A DNA stretch of 10,828 nt, taken from the NCBI GenBank assembly GCA_905215115.1, contig CAJMOP010000063.1, forward strand, positions 1 through 10,828. The letters run 5' to 3'. This stretch comes from an uncultured bacterium (lineage in GTDB: Bacteria; Actinomycetota; Coriobacteriia; Coriobacteriales; Coriobacteriaceae). Shown piece after piece: positions 1 to 6,750 of this stretch. Position 1 is the first letter of the stretch. Every line of letters begins with the position of its first letter. The position numbers and the translations under genes were made by a program. The notes beneath the pieces are model-generated. The model was not told the origin of the DNA. It was given only the letters and a program-made list of their open reading frames with translations, and did not search any database.

Positions 1-293
1 CGGGCGCGGGCTGCCAGCTCACGGTCTCCCCCGCTGGCATCGCAGGCTACGCACTGCCGGGACGCATCACGGCCGTGTCACTCACTAAGCTCAACTTCCG
101 CGTACGTCGGCCGGTCGATGCTGCCCGCGTGCGCATTCTGGCAGGCAACGAGGAACTGTTCGCCGGCAAGGTCCGCCCGTTTAAACCGAGCGTCATGGAA
201 AGCTTCCCGCTGCCGGCAAAGGTGATTCAGCATGCGCTCGACTTGGGTGTTAGCGAGATTGTCCTGTCCGTCGACCCCGTTGAGGAGGCGTAG
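1..293 (+). CDS. FAD/NAD-dependent oxidoreductase, C-terminal part (5' end outside window)
   Basis: An open frame runs from the window edge (first full codon at position 3) to TAG at 291-293 and encodes 96 residues, so this is only the C-terminal tail; the internal GTG at 75 is not the real start. The visible part has a GIAGYALPGRIT segment, then a beta-rich tail with VRRPVDAARVRILAG and VRPFKPSVMESFPLP. This resembles the C-terminal tail of pyridine nucleotide-disulfide type FAD oxidoreductases that sit next to DUF1667 genes, where a conserved basic/proline segment closes the protein. The FAD- and NAD-binding Rossmann motifs would lie upstream and cannot be checked. The next gene starts 4 bases after the stop and is DUF1667, which strongly supports the assignment. 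In anaerobes this pair often accompanies a GlpA-like glycerol-3-phosphate dehydrogenase, so an electron-transfer role in that setting is possible. The family call is moderately sure; the substrate is unknown. Confidence 0.65.
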   Translation, partial: GAGCQLTVSPAGIAGYALPGRITAVSLTKLNFRVRRPVDAARVRILAGNEELFAGKVRPFKPSVMESFPLPAKVIQHALDLGVSEIVLSVDPVEEA

Positions 294-297
294 AGTC

Positions 298-696
298 ATG
301 AGCACAAACGCGATTGAAACGCTGCAGTTCAACTGCACCACCTGCCCATCCGAGTGCCTCCTGACCGTAGAGGTGGAGCGCGACACAGACGGCGCCGTGG
401 CAGAGGTGCACTCCGTAACCGGCAACAGCTGCCCACGTGGCGATACTTTCGCGCATCAGGAGCTCACCTGTCCCATGCGCGTGCTTACCACCACCGTGGC
501 CGTATCCGGCGGCGACGAGGCGCTGCTGCCCGTGCGCACGGCCGAAGCCATCCCGCTGGCACTCCACGCCCAGGCCATGGACCTCATCCGAGGCCTAATC
601 ATCGACGCCCCTATCCGTATGGGCGACGTCGTTCTGGAAGACCTCCTCAACACGGGCATCGACCTCATCGCCAGCATGGACATCGACCCAACCTAA
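298..696 (+). CDS. DUF1667 family cysteine-rich protein
   Basis: This 132-residue protein matches the DUF1667 pattern. An N-terminal cysteine cluster (C13, C16, C20 in NCTTCPSEC) is followed by GNSCPRGDTFAHQE (C45), C58 in CPMRVLTTTV, and a C-terminal part with PVRT, IP and APIRMGDVV. The cysteines suggest a bound metal or Fe-S cluster, which is inferred rather than shown. The ATG at 298 is chosen because a perfect AGGAGG (283-288) lies 9 bases upstream; the frame stays open further upstream, but that part overlaps the preceding gene. Only 4 bases separate it from the stop of the FAD oxidoreductase gene, so the two are almost certainly co-transcribed and the SD lies inside the upstream gene. 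DUF1667 proteins usually neighbour FAD oxidoreductases and GlpA-like proteins and are thought to act as partner redox subunits, but no reaction is established. No signal peptide or membrane segment is visible. Confidence 0.9.
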   Translation: MSTNAIETLQFNCTTCPSECLLTVEVERDTDGAVAEVHSVTGNSCPRGDTFAHQELTCPMRVLTTTVAVSGGDEALLPVRTAEAIPLALHAQAMDLIRGLIIDAPIRMGDVVLEDLLNTGIDLIASMDIDPT

Positions 697-756
697 GTAG
701 CTTATTTGGGACGGCGCTCTTTTAGCTACCCCGCCATCCACCCCGCCCCTCCTCAA

Positions 757-819
757 TTGCGGTGAAATAGTTCCTAATTTCCGCCAAAACCCCGGCATCC
801 AGGAACTATTCCACCGCAA
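757..819. repeat. Palindromic repeat, copy 1 (TTGCGGTGRAATAGTTCCT stem)
   Basis: Arms at 757-775 (TTGCGGTGAAATAGTTCCT) and 801-819 are reverse complements over 19 bases with one mismatch, around a 25-base loop. Read as RNA, the mismatch is A·C on the plus strand but G·U on the minus strand, so minus is the better folding strand. The same stem recurs at 2363-2429 in the opposite orientation. No T-run follows either arm, so this is not an ordinary terminator. Confidence 0.85.
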
Positions 820-863
820 CTATCCTTGGAATCGGTATTTAGCTTGTGCCTACTATAGTGCCA

Positions 864-1023
864 TTTCAAAACCACCCCGGATTACGGGGCTGATTCGGAG
901 GCCCCCATCCATACCGACATTTTTCGATTTTTGATAAGCCGTCTACCTGCGGTTTTAATTTCACGATTTTTCCCATGGTCAAGTAATACAGGTCCAGCCC
1001 CGTAATCCGCCATACTTTTGAAA
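864..1023. repeat. 160-bp element with 29-bp terminal inverted repeats
   Basis: The left arm 864-892 starts TTTCAAAA and ends CGGATTACGGGGCTG. The right arm 995-1023 is its reverse complement except for about 5 central positions. The interior, about 100 bp and A/T-rich, has no strong secondary palindrome that I can see. A 70-codon minus-strand frame (866-1078) spans the whole element but has no recognisable domain and no clear ribosome binding site. The design (TIRs, small size, no coding) is MITE-like, but no target-site duplication was recognised. Confidence 0.7.
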
Positions 1024-1030
1024 CCAGCCC

Positions 1031-1195
1031 ATTTGGAACGGGCCTCTTATGACTACTTTTGCCCCAACGTTCGCTCAAATGATTTTTCTGGGACGGGGAT
1101 TGAAATAATCATTCGGCACCCAATGATTATTTAATCCCCATCCCAGAAAAATCATTCCGCATGTTAGACGTAGCTAAAATAGCCCCGTCCCAAAT
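1031..1195. repeat. Nested inverted repeat with a 36-bp near-perfect hairpin
   Basis: The core is a long palindrome. Arm 1078-1113 pairs with arm 1122-1156 almost perfectly around the 8-base loop CGGCACCC (one substitution and a one-base indel). Each arm itself starts with AATGATT and ends with AATCATT, so four copies of this heptamer (1078-1084, 1107-1113, 1122-1128, 1150-1156) could also allow a four-way cruciform. The hairpin is flanked by an outer inverted pair, 1031-1056 and 1170-1195, matching at 20 of 26 positions. It is much more stable than a normal terminator and has no T-tract. Confidence 0.75.
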
Positions 1196-1222
1196 TGACT
1201 ACCCTGGCATTGGGGATACCAT
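1195..1222 (+). promoter_or_regulatory. Putative promoter of the M24 peptidase gene
   Basis: TTGACT (1195-1200, 5 of 6 to the -35 consensus) is followed after 16 bases by TACCAT (1217-1222, 4 of 6 to the -10 consensus). Transcription would start near 1229, leaving a short leader of about 20 bases to the ATG at 1250. The -35 hexamer lies inside the distal arm of the 33-bp inverted repeat. This is a consensus match only. Confidence 0.5.
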
Positions 1223-1249
1223 GGTGGCAGCCTAGCGAAAGGATGTTTC

Positions 1250-2338
1250 ATGGCACATGTCGATGACCAGCGTGTGGCGCGCGTGCTCGATGCGCTCGAG
1301 GCTCAGCACCCCGGTGCGCAGCTGCTCGTGAATGACCCGTGGTCGATCTATTACCTAACCGGCTTTTATGCCGATATGTTCGAGCGTTTTTGCGGCGTGC
1401 TGCTCGCGCGCGGTGCCGAGCCGGTGATCCTAGTCAACGCCCTGCACCAGCTGCCAGAGTATGACAATGCCCGCGTCGCCTACCACACCGATACCGATAT
1501 CGTGACCGACGCCATCGCGAGTGAGATCGACCCAGCCAAGCCGCTTGGCATCGACACCGTCATGCGTTCCGGCTATTTGATGCCGCTCATGGAGTGCCAC
1601 GCCGCAAGCGAGTTTTTCCTGGGTGACTTTGCCGTCACCGCCGCACGCACCTACAAAGACGCTACCGAGCAGGAGCTTATGCGCGCGTCCTCGGCCGCCA
1701 ACGACGCCGTGATGGCCGATGCGATCAAGCTCGTCCATGAAGGCGTGACGGAGCGCGAAATTGCCGATCAGATGCTCGGTCTGTACCGCAAGCACGGCTG
1801 CGAGGGCTTTAGCTTTCCGCCCATCGTGAGCTTTGGCGCCAACGCCGGCGACCCGCATCACGAGCCCGACGATACCGAGCTTAAACGCGGCGACGTGGTG
1901 CTGTTCGACATTGGCGGACGCCATCGCAACTACTGCTCGGACATGACGCGCACGTTCTTTTGGGGCGAGCCGGACAAGGAGACGGCGCGCATCTACGATA
2001 TCGTGCGCCGCGCCAACGAGGCCGCCGAGGCGCTCATCGCACCGGGCGTGCGCATGTGCGACCTGGACCGTGCCGCGCGCGACGTGATTGAGGACGCGGG
2101 CTACGGCAAATACTTTACGCATCGCCTGGGTCACTCGATCGGTCTGCAGGACCACGAGCCGGGCGACGTCTCGCTCGTCAACGAGCAGGTCGTAGAGCCG
2201 GGCATGACGTTCTCAATCGAGCCGGGCATCTACCTCCCCGGCCGCACCGGCGTCCGCATCGAAGACCTTGCACTGGTCACCGAGTCCGGCGTCGAAATCC
2301 TCAACGCCTACCCCCACGAAGCCGCGCGCCTAGACTAG
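1250..2338 (+). CDS. M24 family metallopeptidase (Xaa-Pro aminopeptidase/dipeptidase type)
   Basis: This 362-residue cytosolic protein has the two-domain layout of proline-specific M24 peptidases. An N-terminal creatinase-like domain (about 1-130, including WSIYYLTGFYAD) is followed by a pita-bread catalytic domain. All five expected metal ligands are visible: D220 (VVLFDIGG), D231 (YCSDMTRTF), H295 (HRLGHSIGLQDHE), E324 (FSIEPGIYLPG) and E338 (GVRIEDLALV). The family removes N-terminal residues ahead of proline, or splits Xaa-Pro dipeptides, with a two-metal (usually Mn) centre. The sequence alone does not separate aminopeptidase P from prolidase, so no symbol is given. The ATG at 1250 is supported by AAAGGA (1238-1243) six bases upstream. 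It is a single-gene unit, preceded by the repeat-rich gap and a plausible promoter and convergent with folC. Length and motifs are normal, with no sign of damage. Confidence 0.93.
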   Translation: MAHVDDQRVARVLDALEAQHPGAQLLVNDPWSIYYLTGFYADMFERFCGVLLARGAEPVILVNALHQLPEYDNARVAYHTDTDIVTDAIASEIDPAKPLGIDTVMRSGYLMPLMECHAASEFFLGDFAVTAARTYKDATEQELMRASSAANDAVMADAIKLVHEGVTEREIADQMLGLYRKHGCEGFSFPPIVSFGANAGDPHHEPDDTELKRGDVVLFDIGGRHRNYCSDMTRTFFWGEPDKETARIYDIVRRANEAAEALIAPGVRMCDLDRAARDVIEDAGYGKYFTHRLGHSIGLQDHEPGDVSLVNEQVVEPGMTFSIEPGIYLPGRTGVRIEDLALVTESGVEILNAYPHEAARLD

Positions 2339-2362
2339 GTACGCCGCCAAAGCGCCCCTAGA

Positions 2363-2429
2363 AGTTGCGGTGGAATAGTTCCTGGATGGACTGCTAGAAC
2401 CCAAAAACAGGAACTATTTCACCGCAACT
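2363..2429. repeat. Palindromic repeat, copy 2, between convergent genes
   Basis: Arms 2363-2384 and 2408-2429 are reverse complements over 22 bases with one mismatch, which is a G·U wobble in plus-strand RNA; the loop is 23 bases. The stem is the same as at 757-819 but inverted. Compared in the same orientation, the loops are unrelated except for CATC at one end. It lies 24 bases past the peptidase stop and 14 bases past the folC stop, so it could form a 3'-end hairpin on both transcripts, though it has no terminal T-run. Confidence 0.85.
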
Positions 2430-2443
2430 GATGAGGGGATGGA

Positions 2444-3802
2444 TTAGCGCAACAGGCCTGCTACTTCGCCGGCTAGGGTGATGGTACCGGCGGCAACGAA
2501 GGACTCGCCCGCGGCATCGAAGGCAGCGAGGGCCTCGGGCACGCTCGGGTATACGCCCGCGAGCTTATCGGCATCAACGAGGCCGGCGAGCTCCTCCGCC
2601 GGCAGGGCGCGATCGGAATCGGTCTGGGTCACGACAACGCGAGGGAACGCCGGAACCAGAACGTCAACGATGCCCGCCACGTCCTTGTCGGCCAGCGCAG
2701 CGCACAGCAGCGTGGGGCGATTTACCACGCACGGATCGATTTCGTCCAGCGCGCTCACAAAGTTCTCGCAGCTCTGGGGGTTATGACAGGCGTCGATCAG
2801 CTTGAGCGGATCGGTCCCCAGCACGTCAAAGCGACCCGGTGTGGGGCAACCCATAAGCGATGCATCCAACGCATCGTGATCGAGCTCGCGACCCAGATAC
2901 CCCTCGCAAAGCATAATCGCGCACGCTGCATTCTGCGGCTGGTAGGCCGGCTTGACCATGCTCGACGTATAGATCGCGCGCGGCGTGGTACAGCTAAACT
3001 CAACCGTGTCGCCAACATGCGCCGGCACCTTAGTCGTAGCGTGGCTCACCACGAGCGGCACCACACCGCACTCGCGACAACGGGCATCCATCACGCGCTG
3101 AACACTCGCCTCATGCGTGCCCTCGCCCAGTACAACCAGGCGTCCGGGCTTAATGACCGCAGCCTTCTCCCCCGCAATGGCCTCGAGCGTATCGCCCAGG
3201 ATACGTGTGTGATCGAGCCCAATGCCCGTAATGGCAACGGCGACGGGATCGGTCGCGCTCGTGGCGTCCCAACGCCCGCCCATGCCAACCTCGAGCACGG
3301 CAACATCCACCGCAGCCTCGGCAAACACCACAAGTGCAGCAGCCGTCAAAAGGTCAAACGGCGTGATGGTATAGGCGCGCTCCCCCGCCGCCACACGACG
3401 GGCATTCACTCGATGCCCCGCCTCAACAGCGGCCGAAACGCCACGGGCGAATGCCTCATCGCTCACGACGCATCCATCGACTTCCATGCGCTCGGGATAG
3501 CGTACCAGCTGTGGCGACGTATACAGCGCGGTCTTGAGCCCCTCGCCACGAAGAATGGCAGCCGAAAAACGCGTAGTCGAAGTCTTGCCATTGGTACCGG
3601 CGACCTGAATGCAATCGAAATACTCGTCCGGACGTCCCAGCTCATCAAGCATATCGACAACCGTCTCAAGCAGAGGCCCAGCATCCCCAGAAATCCGCCC
3701 CGTATCAGCAGCCAGCCCAACAGCCTCATCAAACGAAAGCAAATCAAACTCAAAAGGAACGGTATACAAGCCGGAACGCTTAGGCATTTTTAGAACCGCC
3801 AT
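2444..3802 (-). CDS. folC: Bifunctional folylpolyglutamate synthase / dihydrofolate synthase
   Basis: This 452-residue Mur-ligase-family enzyme adds glutamate to dihydropteroate (making dihydrofolate) and extends the polyglutamate tail of reduced folates, using ATP. Visible motifs in order: P-loop GTNGKTS (69-75); TSPQLVRYPERM (95-106), the usual substrate-loop region; LEVGMGGRWDAT (170-181); GLDHTRILG with H198; GEKAAVIKPG with K213 at the position of the carbamylated lysine; PTPGRFDV (R324); and DACHNPQS (D337, H340) in the C-terminal domain. Length is typical. Whether it has both activities cannot be told from sequence alone. No clear SD precedes the ATG at 3802; the next ATG (3787, residue 6) has a weak GGCGG eight bases upstream and is an alternative. 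It lies downstream of valS in the same direction, as in other actinobacteria, but a 231-bp structured spacer and a possible -10 (TATACT, 3825-3820) suggest it may have its own promoter. Confidence 0.95.
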   Translation of the reverse strand: MAVLKMPKRSGLYTVPFEFDLLSFDEAVGLAADTGRISGDAGPLLETVVDMLDELGRPDEYFDCIQVAGTNGKTSTTRFSAAILRGEGLKTALYTSPQLVRYPERMEVDGCVVSDEAFARGVSAAVEAGHRVNARRVAAGERAYTITPFDLLTAAALVVFAEAAVDVAVLEVGMGGRWDATSATDPVAVAITGIGLDHTRILGDTLEAIAGEKAAVIKPGRLVVLGEGTHEASVQRVMDARCRECGVVPLVVSHATTKVPAHVGDTVEFSCTTPRAIYTSSMVKPAYQPQNAACAIMLCEGYLGRELDHDALDASLMGCPTPGRFDVLGTDPLKLIDACHNPQSCENFVSALDEIDPCVVNRPTLLCAALADKDVAGIVDVLVPAFPRVVVTQTDSDRALPAEELAGLVDADKLAGVYPSVPEALAAFDAAGESFVAAGTITLAGEVAGLLR

Positions 3803-3841
3803 TCATAGAAAAATAAAACAGTATAGGTTGAGGATAGTCAG

Positions 3842-3951
3842 CGAAAACGCCTCTGATGAGCCAAGGTGCCGTGAAACAAGGGTGCATAGGGCTTATGCCC
3901 ATGCGCCCGAAGTTGAACGGCAGATTGGCCATCAGAGGCGTTTGCAGCGTC
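3842..3951. other. Long multi-stem palindrome between valS and folC
   Basis: Perfect 14-bp arms (3845-3858 and 3930-3943, AAACGCCTCTGATG and its complement) enclose a nested series: CCAA/TTGG (3861-3864/3925-3928), GCCGT/ACGGC (3868-3872/3917-3921) and an apical hairpin, 3880-3892 with 3897-3908, around the loop TTAT. This gives one long rod with small internal loops, about 100 nt. In minus-strand RNA the last arm is followed by a short T-run (GTTTTC), so it may terminate valS transcription, but the elaborate apical part is unusual for a terminator. A structured RNA or a recurring intergenic element are the alternatives. I do not recognise it as a known riboswitch. Confidence 0.6.
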
Positions 3952-3958
3952 GAGTCAG

Positions 3959-3980
3959 CCGCCGTTCGTTAGAACGGCGG
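3959..3980. other. 9-bp perfect GC-rich hairpin downstream of valS
   Basis: CCGCCGTTC (3959-3967) and GAACGGCGG (3972-3980) flank the loop GTTA. It lies about 55 bases after the valS stop codon (minus strand) and just ahead of the long palindrome at 3842-3951. No T-run follows on either strand, so it is not a classic intrinsic terminator. It may be part of the same structured region. Confidence 0.55.
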
Positions 3981-4033
3981 AATAGGTGTCCGCAGTAGCG
4001 AGCAAAGCATCGGGACGCGCCCCCGAGTAAACC

Positions 4034-6730
4034 TTACGAGAAGTCAGCAACCTGAGCAGTCAGCGCCGCCAGGATCTCCTTGAGCTCAGCTGCACGGTCC
4101 CTCTTCTTTTGGACCACCGCGGGCGCGGCCTTGGCCACGAAGCCCTCGTTGGACAGCGTCTTCTCGCAGCCGGCAAGCTCCTTCTGGGCCGCGGCGATCT
4201 CCTTCTCCAGGCGCGCCTTCTCGGCCGAAAAGTCGACCTTGCCCTCGAGCACCACAAAGACCTCGACGCCGCTGTCGACCACGGCAATGCTCGCGGCCGG
4301 TTTCTCAACGTCGGTACCCATGACCAGCGAAGCGGTGTTCGCCAGCGGCTCGATGGTCGAGCGCAGGCTCTCGAGCTTCTCGACGTCCTCGGCACCGGCG
4401 CGCACGACCACGTCGAGCTCGGCCTTGGGGCTCAAACGATAGCGCGAACGCGTGGCGCGGGCGGCGGAAACGACGGTACGGCACAGCTCAAACGCGCGCT
4501 CGGCGGGCTCGTCAACGTACTTGGCGTAGTCGGCGGGCTCGGGCCACTTGGCAATCATGAGCGCCTCGGCGCGGTTCACGTTACCCTCGGCGTCCAGATC
4601 GAGCACGCTCGCCGGCATGTTGTCCCAGATCTCCTCGGTGACAAACGGCATAAGCGGGTGCATCAGGCGAATGGAGGTGTCGAGCACAAAGATCAGGTTG
4701 CGCTGGGCCTGCAGACGGCCCTCGCCCTTCAGGCGAGCCTTGGTGACCTCGACATACCAGTCGCAGACCTCGTTCCAGAAGAACTGCTGCACGCCGCGGG
4801 CCATGTCGCCAAAGGTGTAGTTCTCGATGCCCTCGGTGACCATCTGGACGGCCTTGGCCAGGCGGCTGAATATCCAGGCGTCGGCCGGCGTCTCCACGAC
4901 GGGCACGCCGGGCGTGTAGCCCTCCATGTTCATAAGCAGGAAGCGGCTGGCGTTCCAGATCTTGGTCACAAACGACTTGGCCTGGTCGGTACGCGGGCTG
5001 TCGATGAGCTTCTTGGTCTTCTTATCGATGTTCGCGTCGAACTTGACGTCCTGGTTGTTAGTGCACAGCGTGAGCAGGTTGTAACGCATGGCGTCAGCAC
5101 CGTACATACCGATGAGGTCCATGGGGTCAACGCCGTTACCCTTGGACTTGGACATGCGGCTGCCGTCCTTGGCAAGGATCGTCGGGTAGATGACGACGTC
5201 CTTAAACGGCACCTCGTCCAGGAAGTACAGCGAGCTCATGACCATGCGGGCGACCCACAGCGCGATGATGTCGCGCGCGGTGACGAGCGCCGTCGTGGGG
5301 TGATGGCCCTCGAGCAGCTCGGGCTTTTGCGGCCAGCCCTGCGTGGCAAAGGTCCACAGCTGTGAGCTGAACCAGGTATCCAGCACGTTCTCGTCCTGAT
5401 GCACGTGATGACCGCCGCACTTGGGGCACACGTCGGTGTCCTCGGTCAGGGCGTCCTCCCAGCCGCAGTCCTCGCAGTAGAACACGGGGATGCGGTGGCC
5501 CCACCACAGCTGGCGGCTAATGCACCAGTCCTTGAGGTTCTCCATCCAGGTGGTGTAGGTCTGCGTCCAGCGCGCGGGGTGGAAGGTAACCTTGCCGGAG
5601 TTAACGGCGTCGAGTGCCGGCCCCTTGAGCTTGTCGACGGCCACAAACCACTGCTCGGACAGCCACGGCTCCAGCGCGGAGTCGCAACGGTAGCAGTGCA
5701 TGACGGAGTGGTCGAGCTCTTCGACGTGGTCGAGCAGGTCGTGATCCTCGAACCACTTGATGACGGCCTCGCGGCACTCGTCGCGGTTCATGCCGGTGAA
5801 CTCGCCGTAGCCCTCAACAACTACCGCGTGCTCATCGAAAATGTTAATCTGCGACAGGTCGTGGGCCTGACCCATGGCGTAGTCGTTGGGGTCGTGGGCC
5901 GGGGTAACCTTGACAAAGCCGGAACCGAAGTTGGCGTCGACATGCCAATCCTCAAAGATGGGGATCTCGCGGTCGACGATGGGGAGCTTGACGGTCTTAC
6001 CCACAAAGGCGGCCTTCTCGGGGTCCTTCGGGGAGACGGCAACGCCCGTGTCGCCGAGCATGGTCTCGGGGCGCGTGGTGGCGACGACGATGTAGTCCTG
6101 GCCGTTGACCGGCTCGGTCAGCGGGTAGCGCAGGTGCCACAGGTGGCCCTTCTCGTCCTTATACTCGGCCTCGTCGTCCGAGATGGCGGTGGTGCAGTTG
6201 GGGCACCAGTTGACGATACGCTTGCCACGGTAGATCAGGCCGTCGTGGTACCAGTCGCAGAAGACCTTACGCACGGCCCGGGCGTAATCCTCGTCCATGG
6301 TGAAGCGCTCGTTGTCGAAGTCGACGGAGCAGCCCATGCGCTTGATCTGCTCGACGATGATGCCGCCGTACTCGTGGGTCCAGTCCCAGCAGGCGTCAAC
6401 AAACTTGTCGCGACCGATCTCCAGGCGGCTGATACCCTCGCTCTTGAGCTTCTTGTCGACCTTGGTCTGCGTGGCGATACCGGCGTGATCGGTGCCCAGC
6501 ACCCAGCGCGTGGACTTGCCGCGCATGCGGGCCATACGGACGATGGCGTCCTGGATGGAGTCATCGGTGGCATGGCCCATGTGGAGCTTGCCAGTCACGT
6601 TGGGAGGCGGAATGGTGACGGTGCAGTCGCCCACGCCCTCACGGCGCTTGTAGTAGCCGCCGTCGAGCCACTTCTGCAGGATCGCCGGCTCGTTGGTCGA
6701 CGGATCGTAGTTCTTGGGCATCTCTTCCAT
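4034..6730 (-). CDS. valS: Valyl-tRNA synthetase
   Basis: This 898-residue class I aminoacyl-tRNA synthetase charges tRNA-Val and hydrolyses mischarged Thr-tRNA. Signatures: HMGH (50-53) in PPPNVTGKLHMGHA; RMSKS (525-529) in the KMSKS loop, followed by KGNGVDP; and editing (CP1) domain motifs TTRPETMLGDT (218-228) and VTPAHDPNDY (275-284). Cysteine pairs C176/C179, C346/C349, C419/C422 and C435/C438 look like zinc sites. The C-terminal 65 residues (FSAEKARLEKEI onward) form the coiled-coil arm typical of ValRS. Length is normal. The ATG at 6730 has GGGAG six bases upstream; the ATG at codon 4 would give the familiar MPKNYDP start and is possible. It follows clpX but is separated from it by a strong terminator, so it is probably transcribed on its own. 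Its leader has a hairpin at 6751-6790 but no T-box sequence. Identification is secure. Confidence 0.98.
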   Translation of the reverse strand: MEEMPKNYDPSTNEPAILQKWLDGGYYKRREGVGDCTVTIPPPNVTGKLHMGHATDDSIQDAIVRMARMRGKSTRWVLGTDHAGIATQTKVDKKLKSEGISRLEIGRDKFVDACWDWTHEYGGIIVEQIKRMGCSVDFDNERFTMDEDYARAVRKVFCDWYHDGLIYRGKRIVNWCPNCTTAISDDEAEYKDEKGHLWHLRYPLTEPVNGQDYIVVATTRPETMLGDTGVAVSPKDPEKAAFVGKTVKLPIVDREIPIFEDWHVDANFGSGFVKVTPAHDPNDYAMGQAHDLSQINIFDEHAVVVEGYGEFTGMNRDECREAVIKWFEDHDLLDHVEELDHSVMHCYRCDSALEPWLSEQWFVAVDKLKGPALDAVNSGKVTFHPARWTQTYTTWMENLKDWCISRQLWWGHRIPVFYCEDCGWEDALTEDTDVCPKCGGHHVHQDENVLDTWFSSQLWTFATQGWPQKPELLEGHHPTTALVTARDIIALWVARMVMSSLYFLDEVPFKDVVIYPTILAKDGSRMSKSKGNGVDPMDLIGMYGADAMRYNLLTLCTNNQDVKFDANIDKKTKKLIDSPRTDQAKSFVTKIWNASRFLLMNMEGYTPGVPVVETPADAWIFSRLAKAVQMVTEGIENYTFGDMARGVQQFFWNEVCDWYVEVTKARLKGEGRLQAQRNLIFVLDTSIRLMHPLMPFVTEEIWDNMPASVLDLDAEGNVNRAEALMIAKWPEPADYAKYVDEPAERAFELCRTVVSAARATRSRYRLSPKAELDVVVRAGAEDVEKLESLRSTIEPLANTASLVMGTDVEKPAASIAVVDSGVEVFVVLEGKVDFSAEKARLEKEIAAAQKELAGCEKTLSNEGFVAKAAPAVVQKKRDRAAELKEILAALTAQVADFS

Positions 6731-6750
6731 ATATCTCTCCCTGTCCCGCC

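Larger units (their letters stand above)
697..1202. repeat. Composite intergenic region bounded by a 33-bp inverted repeat
   Basis: The 553-bp gap between the DUF1667 gene and the peptidase gene has no convincing gene. It is framed by an imperfect inverted repeat: 697-729 and 1170-1202 are reverse complements at 28 of 33 positions, sharing the core TTTGGGACGG and the end TTTTAGCTAC. The left arm begins directly after the stop codon of the DUF1667 gene. Nested inside are three further palindromic units (757-819, 864-1023 and a hairpin at 1078-1156). A third, diverged copy of the bounding motif lies at 1031-1056 (20 of 26 positions match the right arm). The region is clearly richer in A+T than the flanking genes. 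No transposase is encoded. It could be layered insertions of small non-autonomous elements, or a recurring intergenic repeat family. Confidence 0.75.

Noticed and set aside
866..1078. 70-codon minus-strand frame in the repeat region
   Set aside because: It coincides with a TIR element, has no recognisable domain and no clear SD; most likely a by-product of the repeat.
697..1202. CRISPR array or attachment site
   Set aside because: The repeats are inverted pairs of different kinds, not evenly spaced direct repeats, and no cas gene or integrase is present.
2783..3793. 336-codon plus-strand frame opposite folC, and similar frames opposite the peptidase and clpX genes
   Set aside because: Basic, featureless translations fully inside well-identified genes on the opposite strand.
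3803..4033. Folate (THF) riboswitch ahead of folC
   Set aside because: The stems seen do not match the THF riboswitch pattern I know, and the possible folC promoter lies downstream of them.
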